The notes: a model not told the origin generated them from the letters alone. A DNA stretch of 64,000 bases from Corynebacterium epidermidicanis (GCF_001021025.1 NZ_CP011541.1:558001-622000); one strand, 5' to 3'. Positions 18,277-28,994 are shown, counted from the stretch's first letter. A program made the numbers and translations.

Positions 18277-21200
18277 ATGTCCCAGCAAAATGGGTTAGCA
18301 AGCTTTGCAAAAGTTTTGGTTGCTAACCGAGGTGAGATCGCCGTGCGCGCTTTCCGTGCGGCATACGAAATTGGTGCCGAGACCGTCGCAATCTTCCCTG
18401 TCGAAGACCGCAACTCGTTCCACCGTGCGTTCGCATCCGAAGCCATTAAGGTGGGCGCCGAGGGTTCTCCAGTTAAGGCGTACCTGAACATCGATGAGAT
18501 CATCCGCGCAGCCAAAGAATCTGGCGCCGATGCTATCTACCCTGGTTACGGCTTCCTTTCGGAAAATGCGCAGCTCGCCCGCGAATGCGCGGAAAACGGT
18601 ATCACGTTCATCGGCCCCACCCCAGAGGTCCTCGATCTCACCGGCGATAAGTCGGCAGCTGTCTCTGCCGCCCGCGCAGCAGGACTACCAACCCTCGATG
18701 AGTCCGAGCCGTCCGCGGACATTGAAGTGCTGGTCAAGCAGGCAGAAGGGCAGCAGTATCCGCTGTTCGTTAAGGCAGTAGCCGGTGGCGGTGGTCGCGG
18801 CATGCGCTTTATCCCGAGCCCGGACCAACTTCGTGAGCTAGCCGCCGAAGCGTCCCGCGAGGCAGAGTCCGCATTTGGCGACCCACGCGTCTACATCGAA
18901 CGCGCTGTCATCAATCCGCAGCACATCGAGGTGCAGATTCTGGCCGACGCCACCGGAGATGTCGTTCACCTCTACGAACGCGACTGCTCCTTGCAGCGTC
19001 GCCACCAAAAGGTCGTGGAAATCGCCCCGGCGCAGTTCCTAGATCCTCAGCTGCGTGAGCGCATCTGCGCAGACGCCGTGAAGTTCTGCAAGCACATCGG
19101 TTACCGGGGCGCCGGCACCGTCGAGTTCCTCGTGGACGAAAACGGCAACCACGTCTTCATCGAGATGAACCCCCGCATCCAGGTCGAGCACACCGTTACC
19201 GAAGAGGTAACCCAGGTTGACCTGGTGAAATCCCAGATGCAGATCGCCGCTGGTGCCACCCTCAAAGATCTCGGCCTGGAGCAGGACAAAATCCACACCA
19301 CCGGGGCCGCACTGCAGTGTCGCATCACCACCGAAGACCCGAACAACGGCTTCCGTCCGGATACCGGCATCATCACCGCCTACCGCAGCCCGGGCGGTGC
19401 GGGCGTGCGTCTCGACGGCGCAGCGATGCTCGGTGGTGAGATCACCGCGCACTTCGACTCGATGCTGGTCAAGATGACCTGCCGCGGCGCAGACTTCGCC
19501 ACGGCTGTCGCTCGCGCGCAGCGCGCACTGAACGAATTCCACATCTCCGGAGTTGCTACCAACATCGGCTTCCTCCGCGCGCTTCTGCGCGAACCAGATT
19601 TCACCGGCAAGCGCGTGGCCACCTCGTTCATCAATGAGCACCCTTGGCTGCTGTCCGCACCACCGGCCGACGATGAAGCCGGACGAATCCTCGACTTCCT
19701 CGCGGATGTCACCGTAAACCGGCCCAATGGCAAGCCGAAGATGACGGTGCGCGCCGTCGATAAGCTGCCGGAATTGCCGGAAGAGCGTCCAGCCGGCGCT
19801 CGCGATGAGCTGCTGGCGGTCGGGCCGGCAAAGTTCGCGGAAAACCTCCGAGCTCGCAAGGGACTCGCCGTCACCGACACCACGTTCCGCGATGCGCACC
19901 AATCGCTGCTGGCCACGCGGGTGCGTTCCCGTGCGCTCGTCGATGCGGCCGAGGCAGTGTCCAAGCTGACCCCGCAGCTGCTCTCCGTGGAAGCCTGGGG
20001 CGGAGCGACCTATGACGTTGCCATGCGCTTCCTGCACGAAGACCCATGGGAGCGTCTCGACGCCCTGCGCGCCGCCATGCCAAACGTGCCCATTCAGATG
20101 CTGCTGCGTGGTCGCAACACCGTCGGCTACACGCCATACCCAGACTCGGTGGCGCAAGCTTTCGTGGAGGAAGCTGCTGGATCCGGCATCGATATCTTCC
20201 GCATTTTCGACGCCCTCAACGACGTCTCCCAAATGCGACCAGCCATCGACGCCGTACTGTCCACGAACACTGCAGTAGCAGAAGTAGCCATGGCTTACTC
20301 CGGAAACCTGCTCTCCCCGGCAGAAGACCTTTACACCCTGGACTACTACCTGCGTCTTGCTGAGCAAATCGTCGACTCAGGCGCGCATATCCTCGCGATC
20401 AAGGACATGGCGGGCCTCATGCGCCCAGCAGCGGCTGCCAAGCTGGTGACCGCCCTGCGTGAGCGCTTTGACCTCCCGATTCACGTCCACACTCACGACA
20501 CCGCCGGCGGCCAGCTGGCTACCTACCTGGCGGCGGCGCACGCTGGAGCCGACGCCGTAGATGTGGCCTCCGCACCACTGTCGGGTACTACCTCTCAGCC
20601 ATCGATGTCCGCGCTGGTCGCAGCGTTCGCCGACACCGACCGAGACACCGGTCTCTCCCTCCAAGCGGTGTCCGACCTCGAACCATACTGGGAGGCGGTC
20701 CGTCAGATCTACGCGCCATTCGAGTCCGGCACTCCGGGCCCAACCGGCCGCGTGTACCGCCACGAAATTCCAGGTGGACAGCTATCCAACCTGCGTGCGC
20801 AGGCCGTAGCGCTGGGGCTTGCCGACCGCTTCGAACTCATCGAAGACGCCTATGCCGGCGTGAACGAGATCTTGGGACGACCAACTAAGGTGACCCCGTC
20901 CTCAAAGGTCGTCGGCGACCTCGCATTGCACCTGGTCGGCGCCGGGATCACGCCACAAGAATTCGCTGAGAACCCCCAAAAGTACGACGTCCCGGACTCC
21001 GTCATCGGCTTCCTTCGGGGCGAACTAGGCACGCCTCCAGGTGGATGGCCGCTGCTTCGCGACGCCGCGCTGGTCGGCCGCGCCGAGCCAAAGCCTATGG
21101 CTGAAGTGCCTGCGGAGGAAGCTGCCCTACTAGAGCAGCCAGGCATTAAGCGCCGTGGCGCCCTTGATCGCCTACTCTTCCCGAAACCGGCAGCCGAATT

Positions 21201-21681
21201 CGCCGAGCACCGTCGCCTATTCGGCGACACCTCCATCCTGGAAGACCGCGAGTTCATCTACGGGCTGGAAGAAGGCGTAGAAACCACGGTCAAGCTAGCC
21301 GACAACCGGGTCCTCCTCGTCCGCCTCGACGCAATCTCCGAACCAGACGCGAAAGGCATGCGCAAAGTCATGCTCACCGTCAATGGTCAGGTCCGTCCGA
21401 TGGAAGTGCGCGACCGAAATGTGGAATCGGTCGTCGCCACGGCTGAGAAGGCAGATGCCACCAACCCTGGGCACGTTGCCGCTCCGTTCGCGGGTGCCGT
21501 GACCGTGAACGTTAAGGAAGGCGACGAGGTCAAGACGGGTGACCCAGTGGCAATCATCGAGGCCATGAAGATGGAAGCCACGATCACCGCGCCTATCGAC
21601 GGCCGTGTCTCCCGAGTGGTGCTGCTCCAGCCAACCAAGGTTGAGGGAGGCGACCTGCTCCTCGTTTTGGAGCAGGGATAA
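18277..21681 (+). CDS. pyc: Pyruvate carboxylase
   Basis: Biotin-dependent anaplerotic enzyme carboxylating pyruvate to oxaloacetate. 1134 residues, the full length for a single-chain PYC: biotin carboxylase domain (about 10-460, with GGGGRGMR ATP loop and EMNPRIQVEHTVTEE), carboxyltransferase domain (about 540-810, TTFRDAHQSLLATR and the HVHTHDTAGG metal site), and a C-terminal biotinyl domain with EAMKMEA. ATG 18277 is preceded by AGAGGA. Monocistronic. Confidence 0.98.
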   Translation: MSQQNGLASFAKVLVANRGEIAVRAFRAAYEIGAETVAIFPVEDRNSFHRAFASEAIKVGAEGSPVKAYLNIDEIIRAAKESGADAIYPGYGFLSENAQLARECAENGITFIGPTPEVLDLTGDKSAAVSAARAAGLPTLDESEPSADIEVLVKQAEGQQYPLFVKAVAGGGGRGMRFIPSPDQLRELAAEASREAESAFGDPRVYIERAVINPQHIEVQILADATGDVVHLYERDCSLQRRHQKVVEIAPAQFLDPQLRERICADAVKFCKHIGYRGAGTVEFLVDENGNHVFIEMNPRIQVEHTVTEEVTQVDLVKSQMQIAAGATLKDLGLEQDKIHTTGAALQCRITTEDPNNGFRPDTGIITAYRSPGGAGVRLDGAAMLGGEITAHFDSMLVKMTCRGADFATAVARAQRALNEFHISGVATNIGFLRALLREPDFTGKRVATSFINEHPWLLSAPPADDEAGRILDFLADVTVNRPNGKPKMTVRAVDKLPELPEERPAGARDELLAVGPAKFAENLRARKGLAVTDTTFRDAHQSLLATRVRSRALVDAAEAVSKLTPQLLSVEAWGGATYDVAMRFLHEDPWERLDALRAAMPNVPIQMLLRGRNTVGYTPYPDSVAQAFVEEAAGSGIDIFRIFDALNDVSQMRPAIDAVLSTNTAVAEVAMAYSGNLLSPAEDLYTLDYYLRLAEQIVDSGAHILAIKDMAGLMRPAAAAKLVTALRERFDLPIHVHTHDTAGGQLATYLAAAHAGADAVDVASAPLSGTTSQPSMSALVAAFADTDRDTGLSLQAVSDLEPYWEAVRQIYAPFESGTPGPTGRVYRHEIPGGQLSNLRAQAVALGLADRFELIEDAYAGVNEILGRPTKVTPSSKVVGDLALHLVGAGITPQEFAENPQKYDVPDSVIGFLRGELGTPPGGWPLLRDAALVGRAEPKPMAEVPAEEAALLEQPGIKRRGALDRLLFPKPAAEFAEHRRLFGDTSILEDREFIYGLEEGVETTVKLADNRVLLVRLDAISEPDAKGMRKVMLTVNGQVRPMEVRDRNVESVVATAEKADATNPGHVAAPFAGAVTVNVKEGDEVKTGDPVAIIEAMKMEATITAPIDGRVSRVVLLQPTKVEGGDLLLVLEQG

Positions 21682-21689
21682 ACGCCCTA

Positions 21690-21695
21690 TAGGAT
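21690..21695 (+). promoter_or_regulatory. -10 box of the secreted protein gene (leaderless)
   Basis: TAGGAT, 7 nt before the GTG start at 21703, directly downstream of the pyc stop, so the gene has its own promoter signal. Confidence 0.4.
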
Positions 21696-21702
21696 TATTT
21701 AT

Positions 21703-22509
21703 GTGAAAAGAGTGGTCATTGGGACAGTGGCCTGCGCGCTAGCGCTTTCAACAACTCCAGCGCAGGCGTATGCCCCGCCACCACGTACCGAAGTCAGCGT
21801 CCGGGACGCTGGGGGAGCCAACTTCAGTTGGAATAGCCAGGTTGCCCCAGCGCTATCGCTCATCAAGCTGCCACTGGGCTACTGGGTGCTGTACCACGGC
21901 AGCGACGAGGATAAAGCGCTGGTCGAGCCGATGATTCAGCGCAGCGACGACGGGATCGCTACGTACCTGAATCAGAAATATCCCAGCGCCATCGGCGATG
22001 TCGTCCGCGATCTGGGGATGATGGAAACCGAAGTCGCACCATTCTGGGGCAATTGCCGGATGTCGATGGCTGACGTCACCTACTTCCTGCACCGCACTGC
22101 AAGTGACCCGGTAGCCGAACCGCTGCGCCAAGGCATGCGGCAGGCCGCGCCCATCGCCGCAGACGGCAATCCCCAAAACTACGGAACCGCAACACTACCT
22201 GGGGTGGAAGGGACGAAATTCGGCTGGTCCGACGACCGCAAGAGCATGAACGCGACCGCTTCATTCGGCCCCGGCTTCACAGTCGCCGCCCGCACAATTG
22301 GCCCCGCCGAGCAGCTGACCGCTGATGTGCAGGGCGTGTCACTACCAGGGAAAGCACCTGCGCCGTGGCCTGGAGCCCCAGTGCCTGGTGCCCCGCAACC
22401 AGCTGCCCCGAATCTCTTTGGATCCGTGGAAATCCCAGGGGTGGCCTTGCCTGTTATCCCGCTGCCAACGTTGCCACCGCTGTCCCCGGCACCGCTCTCT
22501 AGTTACTAA
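21703..22509 (+). CDS. Secreted protein with a beta-lactamase/DD-peptidase-like SxxK motif
   Basis: 268 residues with a Sec signal peptide (cleavage after AQA, about residue 22). The mature part contains SLIKLPLGYWVLYHG, an SxxK followed by a long helix, and MIQRSDDGIATYL, which resembles the SxN region of class A beta-lactamase-fold proteins; a KFGW stretch follows at the place of the KTG motif. The C-terminus from about 215 is Pro-rich and probably unstructured. Enzyme activity is uncertain because the second and third motifs are degenerate. GTG start; the ATG two nt upstream is out of frame and runs straight into a stop. Confidence 0.7.
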   Translation: MKRVVIGTVACALALSTTPAQAYAPPPRTEVSVRDAGGANFSWNSQVAPALSLIKLPLGYWVLYHGSDEDKALVEPMIQRSDDGIATYLNQKYPSAIGDVVRDLGMMETEVAPFWGNCRMSMADVTYFLHRTASDPVAEPLRQGMRQAAPIAADGNPQNYGTATLPGVEGTKFGWSDDRKSMNATASFGPGFTVAARTIGPAEQLTADVQGVSLPGKAPAPWPGAPVPGAPQPAAPNLFGSVEIPGVALPVIPLPTLPPLSPAPLSSY

Positions 22510-22521
22510 ACGTCGAGCTAC

Positions 22522-23439
22522 TTAAATATCGAGCTCGTCGAGAAGCGCGTCGAAAGCGGGCCCCACGGCGGTCCGCCACACTACCTTCGCGCGCGGATCC
22601 GCCCGGCCCGGGCCACCGTTGATAACGCTGACCACCTTGCCCTGTTTCTCCGCATCCAGCACCAGGCGTAGTCCACTCATGACCGCTAGCGAAGTCCCCA
22701 CCGCCAGGACCGATTTCGCTGCTAGGAGCATTTCTTTAGCTTGTGCTTTTCGCTCGGCCGGTACGGGTTCGCCGAAATAGACAACATTGGGTTTTAAGAG
22801 GGTGGAGCCGCAGCTTAGGCAGCCTACCAAGTGGAATTGGGCGACATCGGCGTCCGAAAGCGCCACGTCGCCGTCCGGGTTTACCTGTGATTGGTCGTAG
22901 GCGGGCGCGAACCGGGGGTTGGCGGAGGCCATCCGTTGGTCCAGGCTGCGACGATCCTCCAGGTTTCCGCAGTTCAGGCAGACCACATCCGCTAGCGAAC
23001 CGTGCAAGGCCAGCACATTCTTCGACCCGGCGGCCATGTGTAGGCCATCGACGTTTTGTGTGATCACCCCAGAAACAAAACCCGATTGTTCCAGCTCGGA
23101 GAGAGCGAAGTGTGTGCGGTTGGGGCGGGCAGCTGCCATGTGCCGCCAGCCCACGAAAGACCGCGCCCAATAACGCTGCAGGGCAGCTGGGTCATGTTTG
23201 AATTCCTGGTAGGTCATGGGCCGGTGCCTGGTCAGTGAACCATTTGGGCCACGGTAGTCGGGAATACCAGAATCGGTGGACACGCCAGCGCCCGTGATGA
23301 CGAGCACCCCGCCGGACCGCAACTGCCCCGCTATTTCCGGTAGCGCCACCGCCGGGTCGGTAGGCGTCACAGTTTCTTCCACTACTCGCGCGATGGATCG
23401 CAGTGCCGATTGGTGTGCTATCGATTGGGCAAGGCTCAT
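22522..23439 (-). CDS. Sir2-family NAD-dependent protein deacylase
   Basis: 305 residues from ATG 23439, which overlaps the glpK stop as ATGA and so is preferred to the longer frame. NAD-binding [27 protein letters not shown], the catalytic His in [12 protein letters not shown], and the zinc-ribbon pairs CLNCG and CLSCG are all present. Removes acyl groups from lysines using NAD. Coupling to glpK suggests joint expression, though a functional link is only a guess. Confidence 0.88.
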   Translation of the reverse strand: MSLAQSIAHQSALRSIARVVEETVTPTDPAVALPEIAGQLRSGGVLVITGAGVSTDSGIPDYRGPNGSLTRHRPMTYQEFKHDPAALQRYWARSFVGWRHMAAARPNRTHFALSELEQSGFVSGVITQNVDGLHMAAGSKNVLALHGSLADVVCLNCGNLEDRRSLDQRMASANPRFAPAYDQSQVNPDGDVALSDADVAQFHLVGCLSCGSTLLKPNVVYFGEPVPAERKAQAKEMLLAAKSVLAVGTSLAVMSGLRLVLDAEKQGKVVSVINGGPGRADPRAKVVWRTAVGPAFDALLDELDI

Positions 23440-24929
23440 GAGTCGAAGCTCTTTTCTACTGCTTTTCGCCAGCCGTCGAAAAGCGCGTCCTCGGTGGGAT
23501 GCGGGTGGTAGGTGCGCTGCTCCCGCCACATCGCTCGGATGTCTTTCATGGATTTGTACACCCCAACTGCCAGCCCGGCGGCGTAGGCTGCACCCAGCGC
23601 AGTGGTCTCGGTGATTTTCGGCACCATCACCGGCACGCCCAGCTGGTCGGCTTGAAACTGCATGAGCAGCGAATTCCCGACCATCCCGCCGTCGGCTTTG
23701 AGCGCAGTGATGGGAATTCCGGTGTCTTGGTTCATCGCCTCGACAACTTCACGAGTCTGATACGCAGTGGCCTCCAACGCCGCCCGCGCGAAGTGCGCCT
23801 TGGTGTGAAACCTGGTCAAGCCACAAATGACCCCGCGCGCATCTTCCCGCCAGTAGGGGGCGAGCAGCCCTGAAAACGCCGGGACAATGTAACAACCGCC
23901 GTTGTCCGGGACGCTCTCTGCCAGCTTTTCGACGTCCGGCGCTGTCGAGATAATCCCCAAGTTATCCCGCAGCCATTGCACCAAAGAGCCCGTGACCGCG
24001 ATGGAACCCTCGAGAGCATAAGTGGTGGGTTCGTTTCCCAGCTTGTAGGCCACGGTGGAAATGAGCCCGTGTTCGGAACGCTTGATCTCATTGCCGGTGT
24101 TGAGCAGCAGGAAATTGCCCGTACCATAGGTGTTCTTAACTTCCCCCGGCTCCAAGCAGGCTTGGCCGAACGCGGCGGCTTGCTGATCCCCGAGCACCCC
24201 AGCGATCGGTACATTGTTAAAGCCATTGACCCGCTTGATCTTGCCGATGACCTGCGAATTCGACACAATCTTTGGCAACATCTTGACGGGGATTTGCAGC
24301 TTCTCAGCCAGCTCGTGGTCCCATTTTCCGGTGCTGAGATCCATGAGCATGGTGCGGGAGGCATTGGTGACGTCGGTGACGTGCTCGCCGCGGGTCAGAT
24401 TCCAGATCAGCCACGATTCGACAGTGCCGAAGATTAGCTCACCGGTTTCTGCGCGTTCGCGGGCCCCGGGGACATTGTCGAGGATCCAGCGGATTTTCGG
24501 TCCGGAAAAGTAGGTCGATACTGGCAGCCCGGTGTGTTCGAAGTCGGCCGCCTGCAAGTCCGCGCAAATTTCCGACGTCCGGGTGTCTTGCCAGACAATC
24601 GCGTTATACACTGGCTGGCCAGTGGTTTTATCCCACACGACGGTCGTCTCGCGCTGATTGGTGATGCCCACTGCTGCGATGTCGTCGCCCGTCACTTCCG
24701 CCCGCGCCAGCACATCAGCCATGACGCGCCGCGTGTTCGCCCAGATCTCCATCGGGTCGTGTTCGACCCAGCCGGGGCGGGGGAAAATCTGCCTATGCTC
24801 CAGATGGGAGGAGGCGATTGCTTGGCCGTGGTCGTCGAAAAGCATGCAGCGTGTCGACGTCGTGCCCTGATCAATAGCGGCCACGATTGATCGCCTGTGT
24901 GGAATCCGGGTGGGGAAACGGGGTGCCAT
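23436..24929 (-). CDS. glpK: Glycerol kinase
   Basis: 497 residues of the FGGY family; phosphorylates glycerol to glycerol 3-phosphate with ATP. The phosphate-binding [14 protein letters not shown] follows a short N-terminal extension, with [11 protein letters not shown] and the FGGY signature region [20 protein letters not shown] further on. First gene of a two-gene operon with the sirtuin. ATG 24929 has TAAACT 8 nt upstream (leaderless). Confidence 0.95.
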   Translation of the reverse strand: MAPRFPTRIPHRRSIVAAIDQGTTSTRCMLFDDHGQAIASSHLEHRQIFPRPGWVEHDPMEIWANTRRVMADVLARAEVTGDDIAAVGITNQRETTVVWDKTTGQPVYNAIVWQDTRTSEICADLQAADFEHTGLPVSTYFSGPKIRWILDNVPGARERAETGELIFGTVESWLIWNLTRGEHVTDVTNASRTMLMDLSTGKWDHELAEKLQIPVKMLPKIVSNSQVIGKIKRVNGFNNVPIAGVLGDQQAAAFGQACLEPGEVKNTYGTGNFLLLNTGNEIKRSEHGLISTVAYKLGNEPTTYALEGSIAVTGSLVQWLRDNLGIISTAPDVEKLAESVPDNGGCYIVPAFSGLLAPYWREDARGVICGLTRFHTKAHFARAALEATAYQTREVVEAMNQDTGIPITALKADGGMVGNSLLMQFQADQLGVPVMVPKITETTALGAAYAAGLAVGVYKSMKDIRAMWREQRTYHPHPTEDALFDGWRKAVEKSFDS

Positions 24930-24937
24930 AGGGGAAT

Positions 24938-24943
24938 AGTTTA
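24938..24943 (-). promoter_or_regulatory. -10 box of glpK (leaderless)
   Basis: TAAACT on the minus strand, 8 nt before the ATG at 24929. Confidence 0.42.
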
Positions 24944-25122
24944 GTCTGCAGGGCTGGAAGTTCTTGCCGTGTCACTAATTGGCGTGAGCAGGAACAGACC
25001 TGTGAGAAAGCGACGGGACATCCTCACAGCAGATGGTAGTCGCACTCGAATCTGGGCTGGCCAGAATCTCACCACCGCCAGCGATCAGACCTGCGTGAGG
25101 CCGTGGTCAGGGAGAATAGCTA

Positions 25123-25943
25123 TTAGCCGCAAGCCCAATCCAACAACACCTTGGTGAAGTCTTTCCTTCTGAGGTCGGCGGGGTCGATAAAAACTGCATC
25201 GTGCCCATATCGCCGATGCGCTGCATATCCAGGTCGCCGTCGATCTGGAAGAGCAAACGGAGTGGCGTCTCTTTGGTGCGGGGATCGTTTTGGGCAAAAT
25301 CGGCGTATCCTCCGACCTGATGGCTAATTTCACCTAGCAGGTCTTTTCGGGGCACTCCGCTTGGAAAGGCAGCTCGCCATAGCGCTTCCTGTGTATCGGA
25401 GACTTCAGCATGCAATCCGGGCTTGGGCAACCTCGGGGTGCTCCAAAATCGACAGTTCGGTGTAGCACGGCGAGACAGCAAGATGGTCTCCTCGGGAATT
25501 AAGCTCCGGTGCTGGGTTTTCGCGTAGCCATTGGGTGTCCGAGTCGAAGATGGCCTTCCACGCAAATACCGGTTCATCGGCCGGTAGGTCGGGGTCAACT
25601 ATGTATGCGACGAAGCAATCAGGCTGGCCGGTAGCAAGACCATAGGCGTCATCGAAGGGCAAAAAGAATTGGATGAGGCCGGTCGTCGGTAAGGCGCCGT
25701 CAAGCAGTGGCGGGATGCCGAGTTCAATTCGGTCTCGTTCCACTTGCGCCAGGTTCAGCTGGGCGACGAAGCTGTAGGGGTCACCTTTGGCGTTTTTGGC
25801 CATCCTGCACCGCACGGTCGATATGGGGCGCCGCCGAGTTTTGAGTCGCGGAGCCCAGCTTGTCGCATGCTTCCGGAATGGATCCTAAAGGTTGACTGGT
25901 ATGTCAGGCGGGGGGAGGGGTACGAGCCCAATTTCATGAGCAA
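25123..25943 (-). pseudogene. DUF1963 (YwqG-like) gene broken by frameshifts
   Basis: Three minus-strand frames together spell one DUF1963 protein. They start with LRDSKLGGAPYRPCGAGWPK (about 25850), continue with VAQLNLAQVERDRIELGI (about 25740), then GEISHQVGGYADFAQ and LRLLFQIDGDLDMQRIGDMG (about 25220-25340). A last frame change near 25185 would give VFIDPADLRRKDFTKV and a stop at 25123. The intact relative at 30311-31093 shows the same blocks in order (TKLGGAPYRPIGAPWPA, LFQIDYDPHF). At least three frame changes make it a true pseudogene. Confidence 0.75.
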
Positions 25944-25979
25944 ACTGAACGTGATCCTTACCCATTTACGATTCTTGAT

Positions 25980-26333
25980 CTACCCGTTTTGTTCCCGGTA
26001 AGTCGGCAAAAACCCATCGATCCAACGCTGGAGAAAGACTCGTCCCTCGGCCACTCCGTCGCGGACTTTCTTCGGCTCCAGGATTGGGTCGTTCGGAAGG
26101 TCGCGCTCCGGGTCGCCCACCGGCACGATCTCGAGCTCCTTCTGGTCATAGCGAGCGATGGCCACCGCATTGACATTGGTTTGTTCACAAACCGCCCACG
26201 AGTAAGCGGTGTCGCTCAGCCATTCCGCCCGAGCTTGGCTTATCGACGTCACGCTGCTGGCAGCCTCCGCTAGGGCAGAAGCATCGTCGTCGCGAAGTGG
26301 GCGGGCGTAGAAACGGCCACCGTTGACATCCAT
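25980..26333 (-). CDS. Small protein of unknown function beside the P450 island
   Basis: 117 residues starting MDVNGGRFYARPLRDDDASA. The opening ARPLRDDDA plus following helix faintly recalls a GNAT acetyltransferase N-terminus, but no acetyl-CoA loop is visible, so function is unknown. Start at 26333 is chosen by comparison with the copy at 29875, where AAAGGA precedes the equivalent ATG. Its first third is duplicated at 29775-29898, flanking the island. Confidence 0.6.
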   Translation of the reverse strand: MDVNGGRFYARPLRDDDASALAEAASSVTSISQARAEWLSDTAYSWAVCEQTNVNAVAIARYDQKELEIVPVGDPERDLPNDPILEPKKVRDGVAEGRVFLQRWIDGFLPTYREQNG

Positions 26334-26356
26334 GGGTTCCATTCAATTTCCGATCT
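26234..26356. repeat. Left copy of the direct repeat flanking the P450/MFS island
   Basis: About 120 bp covering the 5' third of the small gene and its ribosome binding site. It aligns over its length with 29775-29898 in the same orientation; both share GTCGCGAAGTGGGCGGGCGT and the terminal TTTCCGATCT, but they are not identical. Confidence 0.75.
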
Positions 26357-26612
26357 CGATGTACTGGTGAACAATTCATTATTTCTAGAGACGCGTTTCG
26401 ACTGTACAATCAGAACAATTAATAGCACTCGAAGGCGTATAAATACAAAACAAAACCGGCTTTTAAAATAACTGGTTTCCCGCACTCATATGCAGTGGAA
26501 AAAGCAATGCATTACTTGATTCACTATTCCGACAAACACTGAAAACGAACTTGAAAACTGAAAGTGTGGCGAGCGGCATATCAGTACCCTCAAACCGATA
26601 TGACCATGCAGC

Positions 26613-27824
26613 CTAGGATACGCGCATTGAAAATCCTTTGTAGAAAACGAAGAATAGAGCTAAAAGACACGAGCACGCCCACAAAGTCAATGGAATCATA
26701 AATCCAGCATGGTCAACAAGTAATCCACTAAACATTGTGCCGATAGGAACCACAGACATTGATAGCGCTCTAAGGGTGCCGAAGGTTACGCCCGCGTTGG
26801 ATTTATCCACGTACCGCGAAATAGCATCGGTAGATACTATATTTACAATTACGACCCCGACCGTCCAGGAAAAACCCGCGAACATTGCAATGAAAAGTAC
26901 TGGCAAGGAGAAATGTAAAGCCAATAGATAAGTTACTGGTGATAATAATTCGGCGAAAATGCACATAAAAATTAAGTGAATGTAGTGGAAAAGTGTGATC
27001 AGGCGTGGCGCCACTAATGCTGTGACAAGACCCCACGCGCTGCACCAAAGTGTGAGAAACGTAAATTGACTCGGGGGCAGTGAGAAATGTCTGAGGAGCA
27101 GCAAAGAGGCTGTTAGATCTCCCATTGCCAAGCCGAAATTTGTTATTATCATTACGGCGACTGCTATCGAAAGCTGTGGGGATTTTGAAATAATGCGAAA
27201 ACCCTGGGTGAAGTTCGATCTATTCGTCGTTTTGCGAGTTTGAACACCGATATCTCCTGTATGCAAATTCCACAATGGTAAAGCGGTTAGAAAACCCAGA
27301 AATGCCGCGAAAATGACAAACTGAAGGACCAGGGAATAATGATTTCCGTGAATTGAAAACATTAAAATAAGCGGGCTTAAAATGCGCGCAACTTGATCAC
27401 CTGACGCGATAAGAGAGGCGAGCGAAGTTTTAGAAATATCATCTGGAAGCGATATGGAAGCAACAAGCTGTGAGTTATTTAAAAATACTGCAATGACTCC
27501 GATAAGAGCCTCGTAAATAAATATTGAATGAAAGCTCAGTCCAAAAACTGTGAAAGAAAAGAAAAACAACACGAAAAGAACTAGTTTGGTAAATAGCAAC
27601 AGCATTAAACTTGTACCAATATTAAGCCTGTCGGCCACTAGACCGGCGAAAATGTTGAGCGATAGAAATATTGCCAAACTGCTGACATTGAGTATGGCAA
27701 GCTGTGTTCCTGAAAAGTTGAGTTGATTTATGCAAATCAGCTCAAGTGTCAAGGTGAAAAGTTGGCCAGCAAAGCCATCTAACACGTTGGATAGCAACAA
27801 AGGCAGTCGCTTGTTACTTGACAT
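26613..27824 (-). CDS. MFS transporter (putative exporter)
   Basis: 403 residues with about 12 hydrophobic segments and the MFS loop 2-3 motif in the form AGLVADRLNIG (about residues 60-70). It resembles MFS drug/metabolite exporters. The start overlaps the P450 stop by one base (TAATG), so the two genes form a tight operon and the transporter may export the P450 product. Codons are AT-rich, unlike the neighbouring genes. A stretch of some 270 bp after it, to 26342, holds no gene. Confidence 0.8.
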   Translation of the reverse strand: MSSNKRLPLLLSNVLDGFAGQLFTLTLELICINQLNFSGTQLAILNVSSLAIFLSLNIFAGLVADRLNIGTSLMLLLFTKLVLFVLFFFSFTVFGLSFHSIFIYEALIGVIAVFLNNSQLVASISLPDDISKTSLASLIASGDQVARILSPLILMFSIHGNHYSLVLQFVIFAAFLGFLTALPLWNLHTGDIGVQTRKTTNRSNFTQGFRIISKSPQLSIAVAVMIITNFGLAMGDLTASLLLLRHFSLPPSQFTFLTLWCSAWGLVTALVAPRLITLFHYIHLIFMCIFAELLSPVTYLLALHFSLPVLFIAMFAGFSWTVGVVIVNIVSTDAISRYVDKSNAGVTFGTLRALSMSVVPIGTMFSGLLVDHAGFMIPLTLWACSCLLALFFVFYKGFSMRVS

Positions 27825-28951
27825 TAGTGAGGCTCCTGCCTGCTTTTTGCATGTAATGTACCTCTAGGGCAGGACCGGAATGTGCCGTAAATCTCCATTG
27901 CGAAAACATCTTTCTCAAAGTTTAGATCGTATGTAGAGTTGACATATTTGAGTGCGTAACTCAAGAATGTTATGGCTGGCGCTCGCGCCGGGCAAGGCGA
28001 AGGGGCGAAGCCAAAGCTAAAAAGCTGAGACTTCTTTGTGCTTGAAATATTCCATCTATCGGGAAGGAAATTCTCCGGCTCGATCCATAGCTTATCGGAC
28101 AAATGAATTGCGGGAAGGAGGGCGATTATTCGACTTCCTTCAGTGAAGATTTTGTCTCCAAATTTAATCTCACTGCAGAGTGTTCGATCTAGCCTCCAAA
28201 TGGGATTATACTTTCGAAGTATTTCATAGACATAATAATGATCTATGGGAAAAATTTTTCCATAATTGCACAGTGACAACAGCCCCCATTCAAGCGTGCA
28301 TCCAGTGAAGCCCACTACGGAAAGAATAAGCCTTTGGAATATTTCCGCCTGCTGATCTGGTTGAAGTTCGAGCCTTTGACAGATCTCAAATATAGACGCT
28401 GGATTGGCAGCGTTATCCAAAGTCCTAACTCTAAACTGGTCGCTTAAGTATCGTCGAGTTTCAAGAATGACTGTTTGGTTTTTATGTTTCTTTGACCTAC
28501 ATTCCTCCTGGACAATGGAATTGTGAAGATAGTTATGCATAACTTGCCGAAAGTTCTTATCGGTCATTGGGCTCAGTATGGAGTTAAAAAATTCATACGT
28601 GATTACATAGCCAATTTCCTGCGTTTGAACTTTCGTGTTTTGAAATAGCCGGTCCAGGGTCTCGGTTAAAAGTTGACCGTTGTCTCGAAGATGATTTTCT
28701 AAAAGTGTTCGCAATGACTTGGAGAGGTAGATTCTTTTCGATTTGTCGAGCGGTATAGAGCCGAGTCTATAGAAACCTGAATCCTCGATTGTCTTTCGGC
28801 CTCCATGCCGGATGACCAAGTCTATTAAATCTTGATTTGTGGTAACGAAAAGATTTGGAAGAATTTCTGCCGTACGCCCCTCCGGCATTTTCAAGTACAT
28901 GCGATTGACCCAGCGTGTTCCTAAGAACTGCAAGATGTTGTGCGCCGACAT
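27824..28951 (-). CDS. Divergent cytochrome P450
   Basis: 375 residues, a little short for a bacterial P450. The K-helix ExxR is in YEILRKYNP, the meander-like EPENFLPDRW follows, the I-helix region reads VVGFTGCTLEW, and the heme loop is FSFGFAPSPCPARAPA with the axial Cys retained. In that loop both glycines of FxxGxxxCxG are Ala and the basic residue two before the Cys is Ser. GAGGA lies 6 nt before the ATG. Substrate unknown; the pairing with an exporter suggests a small secreted metabolite or peptide. Confidence 0.78.
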   Translation of the reverse strand: MSAHNILQFLGTRWVNRMYLKMPEGRTAEILPNLFVTTNQDLIDLVIRHGGRKTIEDSGFYRLGSIPLDKSKRIYLSKSLRTLLENHLRDNGQLLTETLDRLFQNTKVQTQEIGYVITYEFFNSILSPMTDKNFRQVMHNYLHNSIVQEECRSKKHKNQTVILETRRYLSDQFRVRTLDNAANPASIFEICQRLELQPDQQAEIFQRLILSVVGFTGCTLEWGLLSLCNYGKIFPIDHYYVYEILRKYNPIWRLDRTLCSEIKFGDKIFTEGSRIIALLPAIHLSDKLWIEPENFLPDRWNISSTKKSQLFSFGFAPSPCPARAPAITFLSYALKYVNSTYDLNFEKDVFAMEIYGTFRSCPRGTLHAKSRQEPH

Positions 28952-28994
28952 GTATGTCCTCGTGGTAAATGGTCCTTGATTCCCTTAGTGTTAA

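Noticed and set aside
19039..20367. A 442-codon minus-strand open frame inside pyc
   Set aside because: Shadow of pyc codon usage; no domain or plausible start.
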